From: Legionella steelei
GTDB lineage: Bacteria > Pseudomonadota > Gammaproteobacteria > Legionellales > Legionellaceae
Length of the DNA: 64,000 bases
Direction of reading: 5' to 3'
Assembly (NCBI RefSeq): GCF_001468005.1
Contig: NZ_LNYY01000021.1
Coordinates: 682,637-746,636, forward strand
Part shown: positions 45,790 to 55,712 of the stretch, one piece after another
Position numbering within the stretch: position 1 is the stretch's first letter
Layout: each line of letters begins with the position of its first letter
Notes under the pieces: generated by a model
Told to the model about the DNA's origin: nothing
The model's input: only the letters and a program-made list of their open reading frames with translations
Databases searched by the model: none
Made by a program: the position numbers and the translations under genes

Positions 45790-46863
45790 TCACTCAACAA
45801 CAATTTTTGGAAACTTATCTGCATAATTGATTGGTTTTTTGGCCAGCTCAATCGTGCTCCTCATCGCTGTTTTAATCAATGTATCTGTTAACGCATCACG
45901 AGCTTGAGTGGCAGTAGGAGCTCCTTCATCGCAATTTTCTCGTATACGTCCATCCAGGGGTAGTTGTCCGAGTAATGTCGTATGATGCGTGGCACAAAGT
46001 GTTTCTGCGCCACCTGCACCAAAAATTGTTTCTTGATGCCCACATTGACTGCAAATATGGGTGGACATATTTTCAATAATGCCGAGTACATCAATTCCTG
46101 TTTTAGAAAACATATGTATTGCTTTTTGTGCATCAAGTGTCGCTACGTTTTGTGGGGTAGTTACTACAATGGCTGCAGTCAGTGGAATTTTTTGTACCAA
46201 AGTCAATTGAATGTCGCCTGTTCCAGGCGGTAAATCAATGAACAAATAATCGAGATCGTCCCAAAGGGTAATATCCAGCATTTGAATTAGGGATTTTGCA
46301 AGCATGGGGCCACGCCAGATTATCGCTTGTTCGCTGTTTGTTAGATAGCCAATGGACATGCTTTCTATACCATGTGCTTTTGCAGGAAGGTAATGTTCGC
46401 CACTCACTTGCACCGGTTCGGTTTTACCAAGCATTAATGGCATACTTGGGCCATAAATGTCTGCATCTAAAATACCTACTCGTGCCCCTACTCGAGCTAA
46501 TGCGGTTGCTAAGTTCACTGTTATGGTAGACTTTCCTACTCCTCCTTTACCAGACGCTACAGCAATAGTATTTTTTACCCCACGTAAGCCCTTGCCTACG
46601 AGTTGTGTTCTATGCGGTTTAATCCATTGATTGATGTGTATGACTATTTTTTGATTAGGAAATGCTGATTGTAAAGCCGCAAGTAAGAGAGGTTTATAAT
46701 TTTCTTCAAGTAAGTTACAAGGAAATCCAGCTGTGAGATTGATGAGCAGCTGATTATCAGTTATTTCAAGGCTACATTGTAGATTCATTTCCTTGCCTGT
46801 AAGGCCAAGAAATGGATCTTTCAGAGTATTCATCAAGTGAATTACAGTATTTTCAGTGGTCAT
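45790..46863 (-). CDS. apbC: Mrp/ApbC iron-sulfur carrier ATPase
   Basis: This 357-residue P-loop NTPase holds and transfers Fe-S clusters. The N-terminal 95 residues form the MIP18-like domain. The ATPase domain has the deviant Walker A GKGGVGKSTITVNLA, then ILDADIYGPSMPLMLG, LFIDLPPGTGDIQLTL and the cluster-binding CxxC in MSTHICSQCGHQE. All features needed for activity are visible. It is a single gene downstream of the helicase gene on the same strand, with 89 bases between. Confidence 0.93.
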   Translation of the reverse strand: MTTENTVIHLMNTLKDPFLGLTGKEMNLQCSLEITDNQLLINLTAGFPCNLLEENYKPLLLAALQSAFPNQKIVIHINQWIKPHRTQLVGKGLRGVKNTIAVASGKGGVGKSTITVNLATALARVGARVGILDADIYGPSMPLMLGKTEPVQVSGEHYLPAKAHGIESMSIGYLTNSEQAIIWRGPMLAKSLIQMLDITLWDDLDYLFIDLPPGTGDIQLTLVQKIPLTAAIVVTTPQNVATLDAQKAIHMFSKTGIDVLGIIENMSTHICSQCGHQETIFGAGGAETLCATHHTTLLGQLPLDGRIRENCDEGAPTATQARDALTDTLIKTAMRSTIELAKKPINYADKFPKIVVE

Positions 46864-46952
46864 GGATTAGCCTTGAATGAAAAAGACGAATGATAACGCA
46901 GCGGTCTATTATTTCATAGTGTTAGGAGCTGTTTACTAGCCCACGTCAATAC

Positions 46953-49900
46953 CTAGGCGATAAGCAGTTCAGAGGGCTCATATTGCCAATAGACCCAATG
47001 ATTGCTGGGGAGGTAATAAATTCCACAATAGATTGGTAGATGGGTTTGCCTTACTAGATAAGAGCCGTATTCATTCAATTGTTGTCGATGCTTCAGCAAG
47101 GATGCTTCATCTTCTTTTCCGGTTTTGAAATCAATAATCCAACGTTTGCCTTGCTCTTCAAAAGTGCGATCAATGATCCGCGTAATCGGCCTATTTTGTT
47201 GTTCTACCAATAATTCGTATTCGTTCTGTTCCTGATGGTGTTCGCTAATAATCCATAATCCCGTTTGATCTTCAAACATACGCATGATTTGTTCTTGCAT
47301 ACTGAGTAATGCCTCATGCTGCATTATTTCATCGAAACCTAGCTTTCTTAATTCATAACTGGCTAAACTCCAGGGAACCTCAACGAACGCTCTTGGATGA
47401 TTATCACAAATCCATTGTAGTAATTGATGGGTTACTATACCGGTGAGTCGAGGAATAGTTGTTGATAAAGAGGATGTTGTCTTGATATGAGTACGGGTAT
47501 CAAGAATTTCAGATGTTTTATTTTGATAGTAATCAAGGGGGAGGCGTCCAAGTTTGGGTAAAGACTGCTTTGTTTCCTCAATAATGGATAATGATTCTTC
47601 CTCAATAAATTCTATGCTTTTTAAAAGATGTCGAAATGAAGTTTTGGACGATTTTTCTGAATGGTCCATTAAATACAAGCGTGATTTTGCCCGGGTTATG
47701 GCGACATACAATAATCGTTGTGCTTCATAGCGGCTTTTTACTTCATCTAACTGACTTAAGTAATCATACAATGCACAATGATCTTGATGAGCAGCGTGTA
47801 TAGGTGACATCAGCAACAAATTACCATGTTTTTGAGTCGGTAAATTGAGCCAGCGTAACATTGGATTGTCTCCACGATTAGGTTGGGTGCCTAATCCAGG
47901 TAAAAATACGGTATCGAATTCCAGTCCTTTAGATTTATGAATCGTCATCACGTGTAAGCGTGAAGGGTTTGCTTGTTGTGAATAGAGCTTATTGAGTTCT
48001 GAGAGAAATTCATTCATATCCGGTAAGCGACCGTCTTGTTCATAACGATCAAGCAAAGTCCAGAATTGTTCTAAGTCATTAAGTTGCTCGGTTTTTAGAA
48101 TACTATCGACATGCAATTCTTTTAAGGTGCGGATGACCCAGACTGAGAGTTGGTTTTCATACCTTTGACTTAGTGATTGATGCATGACTTGGATCAAATA
48201 ATCTGCACGAAGTCTGCCTTCGTCACTTATGCCTGGTATTTTGTTTAAATGCAATAAAGCGAAGTAAATCGATTTTTTCTTATTGAATTGAGCTATGGCA
48301 TGAATATCACTTAATGACAAGCCACAATAAGGACTATGAAGAACTGCGAGCCATGCGAGGCGATTTGCGGGCATCAATAAAGCCTGGGTTAATGACCACA
48401 CATCGCGTAAGTGGCCTAGATTGGCTAATAAAGTAATATCAGTTCCTTGATAAGGGATCTGATGTTGGCGTAAGAGACGAATGATTTCGCTTAGTTGTGT
48501 TCTTGAGCGCACCAGAATGGCCATGGTGTGATCAGGATGAGTTTGCAATTCATATTGGATGGTTTCTATGAGTTTTTTTGCTTCCTGCTCACGGTTTTTA
48601 AATTGCATCGCTTGAACAGCACTGCATTCTTTATTCTGAATGACATTGACACTGGGATGAAATGAAACAGCCCCAGACTCTATATCAACTTGTTTGGGAA
48701 ATATGCTGGTAAACTGCTTATTTACCCAATCAACAATAGTTTGTGTTGAGCGAAAATTACAGCTTAACTCCAAAGGCTGAAGGGTAACAGGCCCTATGCC
48801 TTGTTCTTTAGCACGAAAAAATAATCCTACTTCTGCTTGTCTGAAACGATAGATGGATTGCATGGGATCGCCAACGATAAATAGGGTTCGCCCATCGCCT
48901 TTCTCCCATCCAAGAGCGAGTTTTGTTAACAGTTCAAATTGAGTAATCGAAGTATCCTGAAACTCATCAACCAGAATATGTTGCAGAGCGTGATCAAGAT
49001 ATAAAGCTAAATCGGTTGGATTTTCTTCGTGGCCTAAGGCATTCAGTGCTTGCTGAGATATGGCGGTAAAATCAATCTCATTGTGCTCGCTAAATAAAAC
49101 ATGCAAATGACCTACAAGAAGAGGGAGCAATAAAAACAGTGCTTGCAAGACTTCCCATTGCTCAGGATCGTATTCTGGCGCAGGTAAATTACTGACTTGG
49201 ATTAGTGCCTCAAGAAAATCAGGATACTCACTCAATTCATTGAGAAGTTCTTTACTGGCATTTTTGAGCCTTTTGTATTCGTCTGGAGCGCAGGAGCTAC
49301 TAAGTAAACCGACATGATGATCAAAACTTTTACGGAAATTTGCATCACCTGTAAGTAATAGTTTACTTAAGGCTGTTGCAAGCTCTTGATTGACCTGTTG
49401 GAAATCATACCAATCCTTAAGTGGATAGCGTGGTGAACTAGGGTTATTTTCTATATCCGCTAACTCACGCGCACATCGAGTTAACTCAACAGCCACGTGT
49501 GTGGGTAGACTTTGTTTGAATCGCTTTAACTCATGTTGTTCTATAAGTTGGAGTGCGCGTTCAAAAGTTGATTTTTCCTGGGCACTTGCTTGAAATAGGG
49601 GAGCCAACCACTGATCTCTTTGAGAGAGAAGTGAAGTAAAGAGCTCAAGTAGTCGGTCTTGGCGATTATCAACATGCAGCAAAAGTGTTTTTATTGCATT
49701 CTGATATTCAGGTGTTGTTAGAGCAAATTGAATACAACGTCGCCCAGCATTTAAATAATGGCTATTAACTCTTTCAGTAATTTGTGAATAAGCAATTTGT
49801 TTTTCCAACAACGGAATTGCTTGATTTATGCTTTGGCATAAAGAATCAATTGTAATGACTCTTAATCGATTCGGCTGTTGCAATAAATTCCATTGAAAAT

Positions 49901-50198
49901 GAGCGTCACGCTGCAGTGCTTCACCAGCAAAGGTAAGTGTCATGTGTTGATGTGGTGTGTCGGCCTTCTTTTTACTTGCTGCTTGCTGCAATGCATGCAC
50001 AATACGTTCACGCATTTCGCTTGCAGCTTTACGTGTGAATGTTAGCGCAATAATTTGTTCGGGAGCAGTGACTGTGCTTAATAGTCGCAAATAGCGCTGG
50101 GTAAGAATTTCGGTTTTACCGGAACCTGCAGGAGCTTGAACGATAAATGATAAGGAAGGATCGGTAGCTTGGCTTCGTTGATCACTGTCGACTAGCAT
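46953..50198 (-). CDS. AddA/RecB-type helicase-nuclease
   Basis: The 1081-residue product combines a UvrD/RecB-type SF1 helicase with a C-terminal PD-(D/E)XK nuclease. Helicase motifs are APAGSGKTEILTQRYLRLL (I), ALTFTRKAASEMRERI (Ia), LVDEFQDTS (II), FIVGDPMQSIYRFRQA (III), MTIHKSKGLEFDTVFLPG (V) and RLLYVAITRAKSRLYL (VI). The nuclease centre is ITRIIDRT...WIIDFKTGKED near residues 1010-1035. Such proteins process double-strand breaks with an AddB-like partner. No such partner is adjacent here: the next genes are lysC-lysA and apbC. Confidence 0.9.
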   Translation of the reverse strand: MLVDSDQRSQATDPSLSFIVQAPAGSGKTEILTQRYLRLLSTVTAPEQIIALTFTRKAASEMRERIVHALQQAASKKKADTPHQHMTLTFAGEALQRDAHFQWNLLQQPNRLRVITIDSLCQSINQAIPLLEKQIAYSQITERVNSHYLNAGRRCIQFALTTPEYQNAIKTLLLHVDNRQDRLLELFTSLLSQRDQWLAPLFQASAQEKSTFERALQLIEQHELKRFKQSLPTHVAVELTRCARELADIENNPSSPRYPLKDWYDFQQVNQELATALSKLLLTGDANFRKSFDHHVGLLSSSCAPDEYKRLKNASKELLNELSEYPDFLEALIQVSNLPAPEYDPEQWEVLQALFLLLPLLVGHLHVLFSEHNEIDFTAISQQALNALGHEENPTDLALYLDHALQHILVDEFQDTSITQFELLTKLALGWEKGDGRTLFIVGDPMQSIYRFRQAEVGLFFRAKEQGIGPVTLQPLELSCNFRSTQTIVDWVNKQFTSIFPKQVDIESGAVSFHPSVNVIQNKECSAVQAMQFKNREQEAKKLIETIQYELQTHPDHTMAILVRSRTQLSEIIRLLRQHQIPYQGTDITLLANLGHLRDVWSLTQALLMPANRLAWLAVLHSPYCGLSLSDIHAIAQFNKKKSIYFALLHLNKIPGISDEGRLRADYLIQVMHQSLSQRYENQLSVWVIRTLKELHVDSILKTEQLNDLEQFWTLLDRYEQDGRLPDMNEFLSELNKLYSQQANPSRLHVMTIHKSKGLEFDTVFLPGLGTQPNRGDNPMLRWLNLPTQKHGNLLLMSPIHAAHQDHCALYDYLSQLDEVKSRYEAQRLLYVAITRAKSRLYLMDHSEKSSKTSFRHLLKSIEFIEEESLSIIEETKQSLPKLGRLPLDYYQNKTSEILDTRTHIKTTSSLSTTIPRLTGIVTHQLLQWICDNHPRAFVEVPWSLASYELRKLGFDEIMQHEALLSMQEQIMRMFEDQTGLWIISEHHQEQNEYELLVEQQNRPITRIIDRTFEEQGKRWIIDFKTGKEDEASLLKHRQQLNEYGSYLVRQTHLPIYCGIYYLPSNHWVYWQYEPSELLIA

Positions 50199-50239
50199 TG
50201 TGTTTGTCCCTGTATGTTTTTATTAAATATTTTTTGCCC

Positions 50240-50316
50240 CACCATATACGTTGGTCCTTGGCCCAACATCACTGAATTATATGGAAGCGGTTTTGTTGGG
50301 CCAAGGCCCAACCTAC
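50240..50316. repeat. Inverted repeat type C (TTGGGCCAAGGCCCAA)
   Basis: GTTGGTCCTTGGCCCAAC (50250-50267) and GTTGGGCCAAGGCCCAAC (50295-50312) are near-identical palindromic cores around a 27-base centre. A single core copy also occurs at 63125-63150. It fills the space between lysC-lysA and the helicase gene. Confidence 0.7.
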
Positions 50317-50325
50317 AAAAACGCT

Positions 50326-52887
50326 TTAATCTACAATGATTTCTTGTGCAGGAGGACGCAAATTGTAATGTGAGCTCATGCAACGGCCGTAGGCGCCTGC
50401 GTTGGCAATTAATAACACATCACCTTCTTCAGTCACAGGCAATAACCGATCATAGCCAAGAGTGTCTCCTGACTCACAGATTGGGCCTACTATATGTGAA
50501 AATCCTGCTTTTTCTTCATATAACCTGCTTAAGTTCACAATTTCGTGATAAGCACCGTATAAAGAAGGACGGATTAGAGAGTTCATCCCTGTTTCGATAC
50601 CCACAAATTTGACCTTGCCTTTTTCTTTACATTGAGTCACTTTGGCAAGAATAACTCCACTTTCTGCAACAAAAAATCGCCCTGGTTCAAGCCAAATTTT
50701 AATGTGCGGGTAACGTGATTTGACTGCCATTAACAAGGCATCCAAGCTTGCAAAATCTAAGGGTTGTTGCCCTGGTTTTTCGACTATGCCTAATCCACCA
50801 CCTAAATTAATCGATTGAACATGCGGGAATTGCTCTGTTAATGATGCAAGCATTAAGGCCGTTTGTTGCCACAACTCTGGGGTAAGAATGCCACTTCCAG
50901 AATGGGCATGTAAACCCACTACTTGGATATTCTGTTTTTGGGTTAATGTGACAACCTGCTCAAGGTCATTTTGAGTAATACCAAATTTTGACTCATTCCC
51001 CCCAGTTGAAACATGTTTGTGATGGCCAGCACCAGTGCCGGGATCAATACGAATAATGACGTCACGATTTTTAAACAACTCAGGCCAATGTTCCAAAGGA
51101 TATAAGCTGTCTATGGTGACGTAACAACCAATATTTAGAGCGTATTCATATTCTGCTCTTGGTGCAAAATTGGGCGTAAACAGAATGCGTTTTCTATCGA
51201 TGTTAGGGAATAGTTCTAATACTCTGTCCAGCTCTTGAATAGAAACACATTCAAGACCGATACCTTCTTTTTCCATGGTTTTTAAAATCGATGGATGAGG
51301 ATTAGCTTTAATCGCATAAAACAATGTATCAATTGATTTTAAGGCAAGTAGTTGCTTGGCTCTGTCAGCTTGGGTTCGGCTGTGATAAACATAGCAAGGT
51401 GAATTGAGCGAGGCAATAGTTAATAAACGATCACGTTCTTTTTCCCACCACGGAATACAGCGAGCAGTCGGTGTACCGAACTCTTCATGCCAGCTTTTTG
51501 AGTAATAGAAAATTTGCGGATTATTTTCTATCAGTAAATGATGCAGTTTTTGGCATAATTGATTTGCTTGTGATTCATCTACAACGAACGTGAGGTTCAA
51601 ATCATTGGATGCAAGCGACATTAAATAAACTTGTTTTGCTTCAAACACCTCTAAAGCTGGACCAAGTTGTGGCAATACAGTTCGGATATGATGGCCAACA
51701 AGGCTTACTGCACTACAGGGCTCGATGAGTTTTGCACGCCCAAATTGATTTAATTCAGCCAATAAAGCGTTAATTGCTGGTCGGTCATGTATTTTACTGT
51801 TGATATCAAGTGATAAAGTGACGTTAAACTCAGAGGAGGAGAGTAAGTCTACCGAGAATCCATGATGTTTAAATGCAGTAAACACATCAGATAAAAATCC
51901 AACTTGTTGCCACATATGCAACGTATCTATAGAGATTAATAAGATACTGTTTTTAATCTGAATGGATTTAATAAGTGGTGCTGTTTCATCAATATCTTTA
52001 GTAATGAGTGTTCCTGAATGTTCCGGCATTTGTGTAAATTTGACGGACATTGGGATATTGGCACGACGAACAGGAGGTATGCAATTGGGGTGTAATACTT
52101 TAGCACCCATTGACGCAATTTCCTGTGCCTCATCATAATTTAATTTCTTTAATAAACGTGCCTGTGGCAGCTGATGCGGATTGGCTGTATAAATTCCGGG
52201 AACATCAGTCCAAATTTCACACGATGCGGCCTGGAGTTTGCCTGCGAGCAGGGCAGCGGAAGTATCAGAGCCTCCTCGTCCAAGCAAAACGGTTTCTCCT
52301 TGTGGATTGGCGGCAAAAAAACCTTGAGTAATAATCGCTTGCGAACCGCTGGAGATAAATCGTTCGACTAACTCAGGATCATACTCACTCTCACAACGAG
52401 CCGATAGATAATTCGCAGGCCCTCCATCAGGGAAAGGGGTGCTGGTTAACAGTTCACGAGCATCATACCAAGTGCAATCAATTCCTTGTTTTTTGAGAAA
52501 AGCATGGCCTAGGCGAGTCATCATGAGCTCACCCATGCTTAAAACTTCCGCATGAGTTTTTGCAGGAGCTTGTTTTAATAGGGCAATGCCAGTGAGCCAT
52601 TGTTCTAATTGAAGTAAATCTTTGGCAATTAATTCAGGATCAACTTCAAGTTGTTCGGCAAGATTGAGATGGCCATTACGAATATCAGTTAAAATGCTCT
52701 GATGTTCATTGAGTAAAGCAGCCTCAATAGCCTTTTCAAGCTTATTAGAAATTTGCGTCAGTGCGGAGCAGACAATAACAGGTTGTACCCCTGAATTTAT
52801 ATGTTTTTTAGTAGTGGACGCAATATTATTCCACGTGTTGCGAGTTGAAACGCTGGTACCACCAAATTTAGTTACTATTTGTTGCAT
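50326..52887 (-). CDS. Bifunctional aspartate kinase / diaminopimelate decarboxylase
   Basis: The 853-residue fusion carries the first and last steps of lysine synthesis. The kinase part begins TKFGGTSVSTRNTW, with LLGRGGSDTSAALLAG and two ACT-like segments near residues 315-460 that would bind a feedback amino acid. The decarboxylase part starts near residue 475 (IPWWEKERDRLL) and has PLP Lys (FYAIKANPHP), HAHSGSG, GGGLGI, EPGRF, CESGD and GAYG. Such lysC-lysA fusions are known in Legionella and Xanthomonas relatives. The second half is duplicated in the chimera at 42783. The start ATG has GGAAA upstream. Confidence 0.95.
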   Translation of the reverse strand: MQQIVTKFGGTSVSTRNTWNNIASTTKKHINSGVQPVIVCSALTQISNKLEKAIEAALLNEHQSILTDIRNGHLNLAEQLEVDPELIAKDLLQLEQWLTGIALLKQAPAKTHAEVLSMGELMMTRLGHAFLKKQGIDCTWYDARELLTSTPFPDGGPANYLSARCESEYDPELVERFISSGSQAIITQGFFAANPQGETVLLGRGGSDTSAALLAGKLQAASCEIWTDVPGIYTANPHQLPQARLLKKLNYDEAQEIASMGAKVLHPNCIPPVRRANIPMSVKFTQMPEHSGTLITKDIDETAPLIKSIQIKNSILLISIDTLHMWQQVGFLSDVFTAFKHHGFSVDLLSSSEFNVTLSLDINSKIHDRPAINALLAELNQFGRAKLIEPCSAVSLVGHHIRTVLPQLGPALEVFEAKQVYLMSLASNDLNLTFVVDESQANQLCQKLHHLLIENNPQIFYYSKSWHEEFGTPTARCIPWWEKERDRLLTIASLNSPCYVYHSRTQADRAKQLLALKSIDTLFYAIKANPHPSILKTMEKEGIGLECVSIQELDRVLELFPNIDRKRILFTPNFAPRAEYEYALNIGCYVTIDSLYPLEHWPELFKNRDVIIRIDPGTGAGHHKHVSTGGNESKFGITQNDLEQVVTLTQKQNIQVVGLHAHSGSGILTPELWQQTALMLASLTEQFPHVQSINLGGGLGIVEKPGQQPLDFASLDALLMAVKSRYPHIKIWLEPGRFFVAESGVILAKVTQCKEKGKVKFVGIETGMNSLIRPSLYGAYHEIVNLSRLYEEKAGFSHIVGPICESGDTLGYDRLLPVTEEGDVLLIANAGAYGRCMSSHYNLRPPAQEIIVD

Positions 52888-53176
52888 GATTCATTTCCGC
52901 ACAAAAATAATACACATTACCATGGAGGAGAGGAGCAGCACAAGCCTCCAGGACACTAATTGAAAGATTCAGGGATAATTTTATTCATTAATTGCCCATG
53001 ATGGGCTTAATTATTTCACTATGGATTAATATTCATTACTTGTTGAATATAAATAGAAAAAAGTATTTTGAAGGTGTTTTTAAAGATTTCAAAACAGGGT
53101 ACACTCGCTGTTTAGCGGACGTATTTATATTCAAATTTTGAAGTATGATATCTAAGGAGTAAAAGGAGTGAAAAAT
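52888..53176. other. Divergent spacer between lysC-lysA and fadL-type gene
   Basis: These 289 bases hold the promoters of both genes, not confidently placed. A palindrome TAATTGCCCATGATGGGC followed by TTAATTA lies near 52989-53013. TACACT at about 53100-53105 may be the -10 of the porin gene. Two consecutive Shine-Dalgarno sequences (AAGGAG at 53154 and at 53163) stand before the porin start. Confidence 0.4.
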
Positions 53177-54625
53177 ATGCACAAACCTTTAAGAACACTA
53201 GTGAATGCTGCTGTTATTAGCGTTTTATTTGCTAGTGGAGCTCATGCAGCTGGATTCTCTTTGTATGGAGAAGGTGCTGGATATGCAGTTGGTAACTACG
53301 CCGCAGGTTCTGCAGCAGAAGCAGCCGACGCATCAACAGGTTGGTATAATCCTGCTGGTTTAGCTTTACTTCGTGAGCAGCAACTGGTTTTTGGTGGTAT
53401 TGGCATATTTCCCACTTTGAAGATGAATGGTTCAAGTAATTTTATTACCACAACTGGTCTTCCTGCACCGTTCCCTGCAGTTGTTGACTATGAACAAAAT
53501 TTCACTGGAGTAGATGGTAGTTATAATGCGTTTGTGCCTTCATTCCATTATGCTTTGCCTTTAGGTGAGCGCACTACGTTTGGCTTAAGTGTGACTGCTC
53601 CATTTGGGTTGGCCACTGATTGGGCTCCTGATTCTCCAGTACGATATTCAGCGACGTACACAGAAATTTTAACCACTAATATTTCGCCAGAATTAGGTAC
53701 TCGACTTACTGAACATTTTGCATTGGGAGCAGGTCTTGATCTGCAATGGGCTCGTGCTAAATTTAATCAAATGATTGGTGCTCCCACGCTTTTCCTGCTT
53801 TTGCAAGAGGATCCTGCTTCAGTTGACTCTTTAAGCTATAACAAAGCGTCTTCATGGGGTGTTGGATTTCATGTTGGGGTGATGGGCATGTTTAATGACA
53901 ACCACACACGCATCGGTCTTAATTATCAATCTCGCATGCGACATGTTTTTTATGGACATAGCCGCTTATCTGGAATATTGGCTAATAACAATTTTGAGTT
54001 GGTTTTCCCAATCTTACCTCCATCGGCATCCCGAACAAATAATGACTTATTTAGCAATCCACAAGAATTCCCCGATGTCCTTACATTAAGTGGTTATCAA
54101 GACATCAACGAGCGGTTGGCTTTATTAGGATCAGTTGTTTATACCGGTTGGCACGTATTTAATGATATCCAATTGAATAACGTTGCTGTTCCCAATATCG
54201 GGGGCGCGCCATTTTTTAACGTGACTCAAGCAAATATTAATAGTAATGTAGTGCAAGACTATCATGATTCTTGGCGTGTTGCTCTTGGTGCCAATTATCG
54301 TGTAAATCCAAAATTAATGTTTCGTGTAGGTGGTGGTTATGATCAGACTCCAACACCTGATGCATTTAGAAATGTTCGTTTACCTGACGTAGATCGCTGG
54401 GCAATTGCTGTTGGCGCACATTATCAATGGCGACCCAATGTTGGTATTGACGTTGGATATACTCATTTGTTTGCTGGATCTAACCCGGATGTTGATACAG
54501 TCCAAGCTCTTTCACAAACTTCTGAATATAGTGTAGATATTAATGGCGGTAATTTTGCTGCTGATCTAGTCGGTGCACAATTGACATGGATTATTGATAA
54601 AATCCCTGAGGCACCAACAAAATAA
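53177..54625 (+). CDS. fadL: FadL-family long-chain fatty acid outer-membrane transporter
   Basis: The product is 482 residues from the ATG at 53177. A GTG three codons earlier also has a good Shine-Dalgarno. The signal peptide ends AVISVLFASGAHA. The mature N-terminus AGFSLYGEGAGYAVGNYAAG followed by ADASTGWYNPAGLALL is the classic FadL plug, which lines the ligand path in the barrel. C-terminal strands include WRPNVGIDVGYTHLF. It imports long-chain fatty acids or other hydrophobic compounds. A clear terminator follows. Confidence 0.93.
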   Translation: MHKPLRTLVNAAVISVLFASGAHAAGFSLYGEGAGYAVGNYAAGSAAEAADASTGWYNPAGLALLREQQLVFGGIGIFPTLKMNGSSNFITTTGLPAPFPAVVDYEQNFTGVDGSYNAFVPSFHYALPLGERTTFGLSVTAPFGLATDWAPDSPVRYSATYTEILTTNISPELGTRLTEHFALGAGLDLQWARAKFNQMIGAPTLFLLLQEDPASVDSLSYNKASSWGVGFHVGVMGMFNDNHTRIGLNYQSRMRHVFYGHSRLSGILANNNFELVFPILPPSASRTNNDLFSNPQEFPDVLTLSGYQDINERLALLGSVVYTGWHVFNDIQLNNVAVPNIGGAPFFNVTQANINSNVVQDYHDSWRVALGANYRVNPKLMFRVGGGYDQTPTPDAFRNVRLPDVDRWAIAVGAHYQWRPNVGIDVGYTHLFAGSNPDVDTVQALSQTSEYSVDINGGNFAADLVGAQLTWIIDKIPEAPTK

Positions 54626-54646
54626 GTATTTGTACACTGAATCGGT

Positions 54647-54675
54647 AAAAAGCCACTTAAAGTGGCTTTTTTTAT
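54647..54675 (+). terminator. Intrinsic terminator of fadL-type gene
   Basis: AAAAGCCACT-TTA-like loop-AGTGGCTTTTTTTAT: a seven-base GC-containing core stem (AGCCACT/AGTGGCT) extended by A/T pairs, with a seven-T run, 21 bases after the stop. Confidence 0.85.
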
Positions 54676-54740
54676 TTCTGGTTAGTGTGTATCACAGAGA
54701 TACGTTATCTTCGTATACACTAACATCTACAATCATGAGA

Positions 54741-54925
54741 GTAGGGTGAGCTGTTAAACCCAGCATTTACTGTTAATTTCTTACTCTCCAAAAAGTTCAT
54801 CATGAACCCATCAATATACTAATTAACAAGTATTATTCATGGTTCTTTTGTTGCTTTGTAAACCTTGGGCTTATCAGCCCAGCCTACGTTCATTGCGCTA
54901 TTTTTTTCAACAAATTACCTAATAT
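54741..54925. repeat. Second copy of inverted-repeat element (type B)
   Basis: The arms GTAGGGTGAGCTGTTAAACC (54741) and TTATCAGCCCAGCCTAC (to 54887), the centre (CTCCAAAAxxTC, ATCATGAA) and the tail TCAACAAATTACCTAA all match the element at 1186-1433 with substitutions. The bracketing direct repeat of the first copy is not obvious here. Confidence 0.65.
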
Positions 54926-55138
54926 ACAAATCCAAACGTAGCGAAGATATCGTTAGTCTATATTCAATTTGATACTTCAATCAGAGGATCTATCGTTGTA
55001 AAACGCACAGGATGATGGTGTTGTCGCTTTGACAGATAAATTTGGCTTTGCGCTTTCTAATTTACTGCTTTATTGATATGTGCCTGATAAGCTCTGAGAT
55101 GGAGGCGAGAATGCGCCTCCTGATATCCATATAAAAAA
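54926..55138. other. Spacer without recognised gene
   Basis: These 213 bases contain a perfect hairpin GGAGGCG/CGCCTCC (55101-55120) about 20 bases beyond the stop of the small exported-protein gene. No T-run follows on either strand, so it is only terminator-like. No ORF or RNA was recognised. Confidence 0.4.
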
Positions 55139-55528
55139 TTATCTTTTCTCAATAGTCGCTTCACCAGCACCATTTACAGTTAGAGTATATCCGTTCTTTG
55201 ATAAAAATTTTGGAGAGATATCACCCGTATCAAGATTCATTTTGACTTCACCTACTTCTATAGGATTAGAAGTATTAGTAGCCATTTTAATTATTGCAGA
55301 GCATTCTTTGCCCGTTGTGTGTCCATAGCAAGCTAATTTTACGAGATTCCAATAAACTTTTTGTGTTGAATTGCCAGCCGTTGGGTATGCAGAAGGGACG
55401 CCTGCTATATAGGCATTAGATTCTTCTGGAGTTTTATTATGAGTGATTAAATAGGCTGGACTTGCAAAAGCTGTTACAGCACTTAAACTTAAAGCAATTG
55501 CTGAAAAACCTTTAAATATTAAATTCAT
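55139..55528 (-). CDS. Small exported protein, unknown function
   Basis: The 129-residue product has a signal peptide (AIALSLSAVTAFA, cut near residue 22). The mature part is about 107 residues with two Cys (LACYGHTTGKECSAI) spaced to form a disulfide. A beta-rich end follows (GEVKMNLDTGDISPKFLS, YTLTVNGAGEATIEK). No membrane segment and no recognised domain. It appears monocistronic, with the hairpin at 55101-55120 beyond its stop. It is likely periplasmic or secreted; the role is unknown. Confidence 0.7.
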   Translation of the reverse strand: MNLIFKGFSAIALSLSAVTAFASPAYLITHNKTPEESNAYIAGVPSAYPTAGNSTQKVYWNLVKLACYGHTTGKECSAIIKMATNTSNPIEVGEVKMNLDTGDISPKFLSKNGYTLTVNGAGEATIEKR

Positions 55529-55712
55529 TATATCTTTTTCTCCGTTTAATTATAAATGATTGGTACAAGTTATCATCCTCAATAAGTCTGAAGAAAACGC
55601 ACGGTTCTATACCAATCGGCTGTTCTACATCGTTAAAACGCCCCAAGAGTATATCGTAAAATAGCCTAGTGTCTATCAACATTAGTTTTAGACAACAAAT
55701 GATTGACTCAAA

